In this document: positions 1 to 4,676 of the stretch, piece after piece | How positions within the stretch are numbered: position 1 is the stretch's first letter | How the letters are laid out: the number at the start of each line of letters is the position of its first letter | Source of the DNA: an uncultured Ruminococcus sp. | GTDB lineage: Bacteria > Bacillota > Clostridia > Oscillospirales > Acutalibacteraceae | Direction: 5' to 3' | Assembly (NCBI GenBank): GCA_902783065.1 | Contig: CACZPV010000336.1 | Location: forward strand, 1-5,560 | DNA: 5,560 bases | Notes under the pieces: model-generated | Databases searched by the model: none | Seen by the model: only the letters and a program-made list of their open reading frames with translations | What the model was told of the DNA's origin: nothing | Made by a program: the position numbers and the translations under genes

Positions 1-1797
1 GATCATTATGAAGTCACTTCAATCGGAGCGGCTTCGTTTAAAGATAATGAAAAACTAAAAGAACTAGATATATCCGGTAAAATTAAAGTAATAGATACGG
101 CAGCCTTTGCGGGGTGTACCTCGCTGAATAAGGTGCATATTTCCGGGACCGTTAAAACAATCGGTGAATCAGCCTTTTCAGGCTGTACATCGCTCAGACA
201 GTTCAGTATTGATGACGGAATACAGACAATTGGCAAATATGCCTTTTCGGAATGTTCATCGCTGCAAAGTGCGGTAATTCCGAATAGTGTAGATCATATC
301 GGTGATTATGCATTTATTAATTGTACCAGTCTGGAAAAAACTCAGATACCGAAAAATCTTCGTTATTTTGGCGGATATGCACTGGAAAATACAAAATGGA
401 TGAAAGCACAGAAAGGCGATTTTGTAATTGTGGGTGATGGACTGCTGATTAAATATATAGGTGAATCAGATATTAAAAGTATTCCTGATAAGGTAAAAAC
501 GATTGGCAGTTATTCGTTTGCAGGAAATAAGAATATTAAAAATGTCATGATTCCCAGCAGTGTAAGCGTAATCCAAAATTCGGCATTTGAAGGATGTGAA
601 AATCTTAATGATATTTATATGCCTGCTTCTGTGGAACGAATCGGACAAAGAGCATTTTTTGGATGTAAGTCACTCGTAAAGATTGATTTGACTGATCGGC
701 TCAGTCTGATCGATAGTTATTCATTTGCTGAATCTGGATTGGAAGAACTGACAATACCGAAAAATGTTTCCGTAATAAATAAAGGTGCTTTTGAGGAATG
801 TCGGAAATTGTCGTCTGTATCTTTTGGCAGCGGTGTTAAAAAAATAGGAGAGGCAGCATTCAAAGGGTGTACGGCAATAAAAAGACTGATTTTCCCTGAA
901 AACATCAGTGAAATTGAAAAAGATGCTTTTGCCGGCTGTACTAACCTTTTGCGTGCAGAATTCAGCGGTGATACAAAACTGCATGAATTGTCATTCAGTG
1001 AAAGTCCTCATATGACGGCGGCAGTATTTTATAAAAATCCAAAAACCTTGGAAGATAACGCATTTAATCAGATTCCGGAACTAATTATCTACAGTGATAA
1101 TAACCTTTATCTGGATGAATATGCTGCAAGGAACAGTAAAACAAGTGACAATATCAAAAATCTGCCTCAATATAACGAGTACATAGATCCTGATAAAAAT
1201 AAAGAAGACAAACATGAGTTTTCTGTTGGGTATGCTTTGATTACGGTTGTGATTATTATAGTTGATGTTGCAGTAATTGGATTGTTTGCTTTTTATATTG
1301 TTGTGGTTGATCCCAAGCGCTCTGCTGCAAAACAAAATGCAGAATATATGTATGTGCAGCATCGCTCCCGTCCTCATTCACCAATGCGTCAGAAACATAA
1401 TTCAACTAAAAACCACGTTACCGAAGAAGATGATGTTGCGAGGGAACGCAGAGTTCCTTCTCGTCCGGCACGGTATGTAACTCGTTCTAAACCTCCGCAG
1501 AATAACACCGAAGGTGATGTAACCTTTGCAAGCTCAGAGCGTAAAAAGAAAAAGCCAATATCAAAACCAAAAGCAGCAGAAGAAGAAATGATCTATGTAA
1601 AACCTCAGGAAAGAAAAACACGTCCAGTACAGGGAAAAGGCTTATATGGCGGTCAGGCTGCAAGAACACAGCGGCATCCGATCAGAAAACAATCATCACT
1701 TGACGCTCCGATCCCTCAAAGAAAAACGAACACAAAAAATAAAGATGACAGTTTTGCCAGCGGTGATACAATGGTATTCAGAAAACCAAAGAAATAA
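1..1797 (+). CDS. BspA-like leucine-rich-repeat (LRR_5) membrane-anchored surface protein, 5' end missing
   Basis: The frame is open from base 1, so the ATG at 133 is only an internal methionine. At least 598 codons lie in the window, and the N-terminus (presumably with a signal peptide) lies outside. From residue 1 to about 390 there are roughly 15 repeats of about 23 residues of the type I-G-x-x-A-F-x-G-C-x-S-L, the signature of BspA/TpLRR (LRR_5) proteins. They are interrupted once, at about residues 130-155, by the spacer W-M-K-A-Q-K-G-D-F-V-I-V-G-D-G-L-L-I-K-Y often seen in such proteins. A single hydrophobic helix follows (about residues 410-436, bases 1228-1308), with an Asp in its middle at base 1264, then D-P-K-R. 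The remaining ~160 residues are basic, low-complexity and probably disordered. By the positive-inside rule the repeats face outward and the tail faces the cytoplasm. BspA-like proteins are generally linked to adhesion to hosts, other cells or substrates; the ligand here is unknown. The LRR family is certain, the function inferred. Confidence 0.9.
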   Translation, partial: DHYEVTSIGAASFKDNEKLKELDISGKIKVIDTAAFAGCTSLNKVHISGTVKTIGESAFSGCTSLRQFSIDDGIQTIGKYAFSECSSLQSAVIPNSVDHIGDYAFINCTSLEKTQIPKNLRYFGGYALENTKWMKAQKGDFVIVGDGLLIKYIGESDIKSIPDKVKTIGSYSFAGNKNIKNVMIPSSVSVIQNSAFEGCENLNDIYMPASVERIGQRAFFGCKSLVKIDLTDRLSLIDSYSFAESGLEELTIPKNVSVINKGAFEECRKLSSVSFGSGVKKIGEAAFKGCTAIKRLIFPENISEIEKDAFAGCTNLLRAEFSGDTKLHELSFSESPHMTAAVFYKNPKTLEDNAFNQIPELIIYSDNNLYLDEYAARNSKTSDNIKNLPQYNEYIDPDKNKEDKHEFSVGYALITVVIIIVDVAVIGLFAFYIVVVDPKRSAAKQNAEYMYVQHRSRPHSPMRQKHNSTKNHVTEEDDVARERRVPSRPARYVTRSKPPQNNTEGDVTFASSERKKKKPISKPKAAEEEMIYVKPQERKTRPVQGKGLYGGQAARTQRHPIRKQSSLDAPIPQRKTNTKNKDDSFASGDTMVFRKPKK

Positions 1798-2057
1798 CTA
1801 TCTATTGGCAGCTGTGAAAATAATCCGGCAATATTTATTGAAAACGTAATTAATAAAGCTTCGTTGTCATTCCGAGGATGCAGTGACTAAGAATCTTTTC
1901 GAGTAGTTCTATTTTGTTAAAAAAATCTGGATGATATTATCAGGAAATAATTCATGTAGTCTTCTATAACTGTTAAGCTTTTGCAATTGATGTAAAGCAT
2001 CGGAAAGATATCCGCTGTTTTCAAACTTTTAATAAAAAATGATTCATGAAGCATAAT
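1798..2057. other. Non-coding gap downstream of the LRR gene
   Basis: There are 260 bases without a plausible gene on either strand. Apart from the possible dispersed repeat at 1865-1898 it is AT-rich, with only weak self-complementarities such as GCTTT/AAAGC around 1978-1999. The first good terminator comes only at 2058, so the LRR transcript may carry a long 3' untranslated region, or the gap may be the remnant of lost sequence. Confidence 0.5.
1865..1898. repeat. Possible short dispersed intergenic repeat (TGTCATTCCGAG...AAGAATCTT type)
   Basis: The stretch starts with TGTCATTCCGAG and ends with AAGAATCTTT. From memory this resembles the short interspersed element of the form TGTCATTCTGAGCG...GAAGAATCT that turns up between genes in many bacterial genomes. 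GTCA near the start and TGAC at 1883-1886 are complementary and could close an imperfect hairpin. Only one copy is visible in the window, so repetitiveness is inferred, not seen. Confidence 0.4.
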
Positions 2058-2098
2058 AAATACAGTATCGTATATAAATACAGATACTGTATTTTTTT
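2058..2098 (+). terminator. Intrinsic terminator downstream of the LRR gene
   Basis: A perfect 12-bp stem (AAATACAGTATC at 2058-2069 with GATACTGTATTT at 2083-2094) encloses a 13-nt loop and runs into seven T residues (2092-2098). The stem is AT-rich, so it may be a moderate terminator. The opposite strand lacks a T run after the stem, so it acts only on plus-strand transcripts. The palindrome could alternatively bind a regulator of the ABC gene 184 bp downstream. Confidence 0.7.
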
Positions 2099-2111
2099 AT
2101 CATTTAATATT

Positions 2112-2145
2112 AGTATAAAAATGCAGACAAGCTGAGTATAAAAAT
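2112..2145 (+). repeat. Two 11-bp direct repeats upstream of the ABC ATPase gene
   Basis: AGTATAAAAAT occurs at 2112-2122 and again at 2135-2145, a 23-bp period (about two helical turns). Both contain TATAAA, which could act as a -10 element, but neither has a good -35 at the right distance. They may be a duplicated promoter element or a regulator site for the downstream gene; this is inference from position only. Confidence 0.35.
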
Positions 2146-2267
2146 ACCGGTGCAGGTGGATTTCTCCCCGTCAGAGTCAGTGCGGCAGAACGGAAGAAAT
2201 AGGGCAGCCGGAATACATCTGTCGCTCAGAAAAATAGTATTATCAAGATTTGCAGGCAATATAGATT

Positions 2268-2271
2268 GGAG
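2268..2271 (+). promoter_or_regulatory. Ribosome binding site that fixes the ABC ATPase start
   Basis: GGAG lies 10 bases before the ATG at 2282. The open frame continues upstream to a GTG at 2150, but that extension of 44 residues has no good Shine-Dalgarno sequence and does not look like ABC protein, while translation from 2282 begins with the normal family N-terminus (I-I-R-L-E-N-I-S-K-T-Y). Confidence 0.65.
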
Positions 2272-2281
2272 TTGTTTTTTG

Positions 2282-2959
2282 ATGAAAGAAATTATCAGGC
2301 TTGAAAATATATCTAAAACATACAGAACAAAAAGCAGAAAACTAGCGGTTCTTTCCGGTATTCAGTTATCTGTTGCAGAAGGAGAATTTACGGCTGTGAT
2401 TGGTCAGTCAGGTTCAGGGAAATCAACACTTATGAATATTCTTGGATGCCTGGACAGAGCAGACAGCGGAATATATTATCTTGACGGAATTTCTGTTAAT
2501 TGCATGAATGAAAAAGAGATTTCATGGATCAGAAGCAGAAAAGTTGGTTTTATATTTCAAAGCTTCAATCTTATACCATCCATGAACGCATTGGAAAATG
2601 TATCCTTACCTTTGATGTATCGCAGAGTGCGCCGAAGCGAAAGGGAAAAAATAGCGGCAGAGGCGTTAAAGCGAGTAGGTCTTTTTGACAGAATGAATCA
2701 TCTACCGAATGAAATGTCTGGTGGGCAGCAGCAGAGAACGGCTATTGCCAGAGCAATTGCTGCAAATCCGAAAATTCTTTTGGCAGATGAACCTACAGGC
2801 AGTCTGGACAAGAAGTCCGGAGAAGAAATTCTGTCGATTATAAAAGAGATGAATAATGACGGAGTAACGGTTGTTATGATAACACATGATAACGGAATTG
2901 CCGCTCATGCAGACAGAAGAATATGTATCAGTGACGGCAGAATAATACCTGAGGATTAA
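2282..2959 (+). CDS. ABC transporter ATP-binding protein, MacB/LolD-type
   Basis: This 225-residue protein is the normal length for a stand-alone ATPase of the MacB/LolD/FtsE-like group, which powers membrane permeases that export peptides, antibiotics or lipoproteins, or that sense antimicrobial peptides. All catalytic elements are present: Walker A G-Q-S-G-S-G-K-S-T (residues 41-49), Q-loop Gln93, signature S-G-G-Q-Q-Q-R (146-152), Walker B I-L-L-A-D-E-P (165-171, catalytic Glu170), D-loop S-L-D (174-176) and switch His202. The group's typical N-L-I-P motif follows the Q-loop (96-99). It should be a cytoplasmic dimer bound to a permease. Oddly, no permease or membrane-fusion gene flanks it: there is non-coding DNA on both sides (484 bp upstream, 479 bp downstream), whereas genes of this group normally sit in an operon with their permease. 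It may serve a permease encoded elsewhere, or be the survivor of a degraded operon. Family assignment is firm; the substrate cannot be told. Confidence 0.93.
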   Translation: MKEIIRLENISKTYRTKSRKLAVLSGIQLSVAEGEFTAVIGQSGSGKSTLMNILGCLDRADSGIYYLDGISVNCMNEKEISWIRSRKVGFIFQSFNLIPSMNALENVSLPLMYRRVRRSEREKIAAEALKRVGLFDRMNHLPNEMSGGQQQRTAIARAIAANPKILLADEPTGSLDKKSGEEILSIIKEMNNDGVTVVMITHDNGIAAHADRRICISDGRIIPED

Positions 2960-3100
2960 GGAACAACTGGATAAATCACGACTTATGGTAAGGTCTTTTT
3001 TTTCAAAATAAGAGAAAGCATGGGAGTAAAAACTGGTATAAATTACAGTGCTTTGTGTAAATCTAATAAAAATAAACAGGTTATTTACTGCTAATTCAAC
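2960..3100. other. Non-coding spacer after the ABC gene
   Basis: AT-rich sequence with no credible gene on either strand. A T8 run at 2996-3003 lies 37 bases after the stop, but the only stem before it is broken and weak, so a terminator is possible but not supported. No sign of a permease start is seen. Confidence 0.5.
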
Positions 3101-3158
3101 AAAAAAATTGTAAAAATTTTGAAAAACTGATTGACAATATCGTTTAATGTGTTATAAT
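3101..3158 (+). promoter_or_regulatory. Strong sigma-A-type promoter with extended -10 and AT-rich upstream tract
   Basis: A perfect TTGACA (-35, 3131-3136) and perfect TATAAT (-10, 3153-3158) are separated by 16 bases, and TG at 3150-3151 gives an extended -10. The A/T tracts at 3101-3126 resemble an UP element. Transcription should begin near 3165, giving a leader of about 270 nt before the ATG at 3439. Such a complete consensus predicts high constitutive transcription unless something in the leader restrains it. Confidence 0.88.
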
Positions 3159-3164
3159 AAAGTC

Positions 3165-3438
3165 AGCAGTCAGATGATGATATCATGTAGATATGACAAA
3201 TAGGATTTGGTTGAATAATTCCTTAAATCAACGTAAAGGATGCCAGCAAAGAACTGCAGCGTGGTTATGCTGAACCTGATTCCGGATGTTGTCGTTATTT
3301 CTATATGATGTTGTGTAGTTGCCTGTGTAAAGGATGTTCGTACATACTCTGCGATCGTCCTGATAAATGACGAGAGTATACGGCGGATCTGTTAGTCACA
3401 GATTATAAAAGAATTCAGAATTTTCAGGAGGTTTTATT
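3165..3438 (+). promoter_or_regulatory. Long hairpin-rich 5' leader of the small acidic-protein gene; possible structured RNA
   Basis: Between the promoter and the start codon lie about 270 nt with several hairpins: CAGCGT/ATGCTG around a GGTT loop (3257-3272); a longer one where CGT plus ATACTCT (3339-3341, 3344-3350) pairs with AGAGTAT plus ACG (3373-3382), with an inner CGTC/GACG helix (3356-3359, 3369-3372); and ATCTGT/ACAGAT (3387-3392, 3398-3403). Near the 5' side GTTGA/TCAAC or TCCTT/AAGGA can form in mutually exclusive ways (about 3209-3240). GTAAAGGATG is repeated at 3233-3242 and 3327-3336. No T run follows any hairpin, so a transcriptional attenuator is not apparent. I do not match it to a riboswitch or housekeeping RNA class with confidence. 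It could be a riboswitch-like leader, a protein-binding leader or a processed small RNA. Confidence 0.5.
3426..3431 (+). promoter_or_regulatory. Consensus Shine-Dalgarno AGGAGG
   Basis: A perfect AGGAGG sits 7 bases before the ATG at 3439, predicting strong translation and fixing the start of the small protein. No clear CCTCC anti-Shine-Dalgarno partner is seen in the leader. Confidence 0.9.
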
Positions 3439-3783
3439 ATGGCAACAATTGAATTACACAATGTAGAAGTCCAGGCTTTCCTTGCAGAGATCGATAAATG
3501 TGAAGGTAATGTATTCCTCGTAACAGATGAGGGTGACCGTATTAATCTTAAGAGTAAGCTTTGTCAGCTGATCGGTTTGACACAGCTTATTGAGGGCGGA
3601 AAAATCAGCAATGCACATCTCGAATGTCAGAAGCCTGAAGATGAGTCCAAGCTTTTCCGTTTCAATATCTTTGGTACAAATGCAGATGAAGTTCCTGCTG
3701 AGGAAAAGAAGGACAAAGAAGAAACTAAGGATGAAGATTCCAAGGACGAGGACAAAAAGGAAGAAGACAAAAAAGACGAATGA
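3439..3783 (+). CDS. Small protein with possible HPr-like domain and highly acidic/lysine-rich tail
   Basis: This 114-residue protein is not one I recognise with certainty. Residues 1-80 look like a compact domain; residues about 83-114 are almost only Glu, Asp and Lys (K-K-D-K-E-E-T-K-D-E-D-S-K-D-E-D pattern) and are probably disordered. The central segment, D-E-G-D-R-I-N-L-K-S-K-L-C-Q-L-I-G-L followed by a strand near K-I-S-N-A-H-L-E-C, resembles the beta-strand/helix stretch of HPr phosphocarriers (N-A-K-S-I-M-G-V-M-S-L followed by a strand). The phosphorylated active-site His region of HPr is absent, and the end differs from HPr's last helix, so it would not be a sugar-PTS carrier. No signal peptide or membrane helix is seen, so it should be cytoplasmic. 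The gene is a single transcription unit with consensus promoter, long leader, perfect ribosome binding site and strong terminator, which together suggest an abundant protein. Coding status is near certain; the HPr comparison is a remote inference. Confidence 0.85.
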   Translation: MATIELHNVEVQAFLAEIDKCEGNVFLVTDEGDRINLKSKLCQLIGLTQLIEGGKISNAHLECQKPEDESKLFRFNIFGTNADEVPAEEKKDKEETKDEDSKDEDKKEEDKKDE

Positions 3784-3799
3784 TTCCGGAGCAGTCCGT

Positions 3800-3838
3800 A
3801 AAAAAATTCCTCTGCCATCAGGCAGGGGAATTTTTTTT
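3800..3838 (+). terminator. Strong intrinsic terminator, probably bidirectional
   Basis: The stem 3800-3816 with 3821-3837 is continuous (17 pairs including the A/T flanks, one T-G wobble), with GC core CTGCC/GGCAG, an ATCA loop and eight T residues at 3831-3838. The seven A residues at 3800-3806 give a T run on the minus strand too, so the same hairpin can stop transcripts of the convergent thrS/nth strand, whose last gene ends at 3916. Confidence 0.93.
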
Positions 3839-3915
3839 ACGACCTGGATCCGTTTATGCAAGCTGCGGTGTACACTTTTCCATATGAAATGGGGATGGAA
3901 AAAGAAGCGTACTTG

Positions 3916-4557
3916 TCAGGTATCAGTGTTATATAAGCTGCAAATTTCTTTCAAACAGCATTTTTCACAATATGCTTTTCGGGCAGTACAGACTGCTCTG
4001 CCATGAAGTACAAGACGGTGACAAAAATCATTTGATTTCTGGGGTGGAAGCAGGAGACGCAGAATTTTTTCTATTTTTGCCGCATCTTTACTGTTATGAA
4101 ATCCGAGTCTGGCAGTAATTCGTATACAATGTGTATCTACAACAACTGCAGGTTTGCCATAAATATCGCCAACTACAAGATTTGCTGTTTTTCTGCCGAT
4201 TCCCGGAAGTTTGACAAGTTCTTCGATAGTATCCGGAACAATACCTCCGTATACGGTGCAAAGCATCTTTGTCATTGCGGAAATATCTCTGGCTTTTGTT
4301 TTGTACAATCCGCAGGTTTTAATGAGTTCCTCTATTTCCTCCACGTCGGCATCCGCAAAATCTTTTGCCTGTGGAAACCTTTCAAACAGTGCCGGAGTAA
4401 CCATATTTACACGTTTGTCTGTACACTGTGCAGCAAGTCTGGTTGCAATCAGCAGCTGCAGCGGATCTGTGTATACAAGCGAGCATACTGCATCAGGATA
4501 TTCTTTTTCCAGCAGTCCGACAGCCTTTTCAGCTTTTTCTTTATCAGTCATATTCAT
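3916..4557 (-). CDS. nth: Endonuclease III (DNA glycosylase/AP lyase)
   Basis: This 213-residue protein, the usual length, removes oxidised pyrimidines from DNA and cleaves the resulting abasic site in base-excision repair. The helix-hairpin-helix motif L-P-G-I-G-R-K-T-A is at residues 117-125, with catalytic Lys123. The catalytic aspartate is Asp141 in V-D-T-H. The [4Fe-4S] cluster ligands are Cys190, Cys197, Cys200 and Cys206 with the canonical C-x6-C-x2-C-x5-C spacing. The conserved helix near residues 37-51 reads A-T-R-L-A-A-Q-C-T-D-K-R-V-N, slightly different from the more usual L-S-A-Q form. The start at 4557 is preceded by AGGCGG (bases 4564-4569 read on the minus strand) at a 6-base spacing; a second ATG two codons later is possible. 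It lies 119 bp downstream of thrS on the same strand and may be co-transcribed with it or have its own promoter in the gap. Its transcript probably ends at the shared terminator near 3800-3838. Confidence 0.96.
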   Translation of the reverse strand: MNMTDKEKAEKAVGLLEKEYPDAVCSLVYTDPLQLLIATRLAAQCTDKRVNMVTPALFERFPQAKDFADADVEEIEELIKTCGLYKTKARDISAMTKMLCTVYGGIVPDTIEELVKLPGIGRKTANLVVGDIYGKPAVVVDTHCIRITARLGFHNSKDAAKIEKILRLLLPPQKSNDFCHRLVLHGRAVCTARKAYCEKCCLKEICSLYNTDT

Positions 4558-4619
4558 TTTCAGCCGCCTTTTTATTTGTATACTTTTTTACTCTGTTCAC
4601 CGGGAGAATACGTTTGCAG

Positions 4620-4666
4620 CGGCTTAAACTCCTGCCGGAAACAACGGAATGAGGGAGTTTAAGCCG
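4620..4666. repeat. 13-bp perfect inverted repeat in the thrS-nth gap, without T run
   Basis: CGGCTTAAACTCC (4620-4632) is the exact reverse complement of GGAGTTTAAGCCG (4654-4666), with a 21-base loop that itself contains CCG/CGG. No T run follows on either strand, so it is not a normal intrinsic terminator. It starts 11 bases past the thrS stop codon in the direction of transcription. It may stabilise the 3' end of thrS mRNA, act as a processing site that uncouples thrS from nth, or be a small palindromic repeat element. Confidence 0.75.
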
Positions 4667-4676
4667 TACATTATTA

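Noticed and set aside
1081..1377. Minus-strand open frame over the LRR transmembrane segment
   Set aside because: It is the complement of an unbroken LRR-protein reading frame and gives an Asn/Ile/His-rich, non-protein-like translation.
2150..2281. N-terminal extension of the ABC ATPase from the GTG at 2150
   Set aside because: The extra 44 residues do not resemble the family, there is no good ribosome binding site there, and the ATG at 2282 gives a normal-length protein with GGAG upstream.
2947..3003. Possible terminator directly after the ABC gene
   Set aside because: There is a T8 run at 2996-3003, but the preceding stem (ACCT/AGGT plus a bulged ATTAAG/CTTAT) is short and interrupted, so it is not convincing.
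3193..3273. A 26-codon open frame (starting M-T-N-R-I-W-L) in the leader, a possible leader peptide
   Set aside because: There is no Shine-Dalgarno sequence before its ATG, codons show no coding bias, and its end overlaps the clean hairpin at 3257-3272; it is most likely chance.
3273..3296. TPP-riboswitch-like string GAACCTGATTCCGGAT
   Set aside because: It resembles the THI-box segment GAACCTGAT, but the CTGAGA box and the G-rich closing strand are missing, and the downstream gene has no thiamine link.
3454..3861. Minus-strand and alternative plus-strand frames across the acidic protein gene
   Set aside because: They arise from the low-complexity GAA/GAC/AAG tail and terminator; the plus-strand frame from 3439 has the promoter, consensus ribosome binding site and terminator.
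4096..4662. Long plus-strand open frame opposite nth
   Set aside because: It is the antisense shadow of a gene with complete endonuclease III motifs; its Cys/Ser/Phe-rich translation has no recognisable domain.
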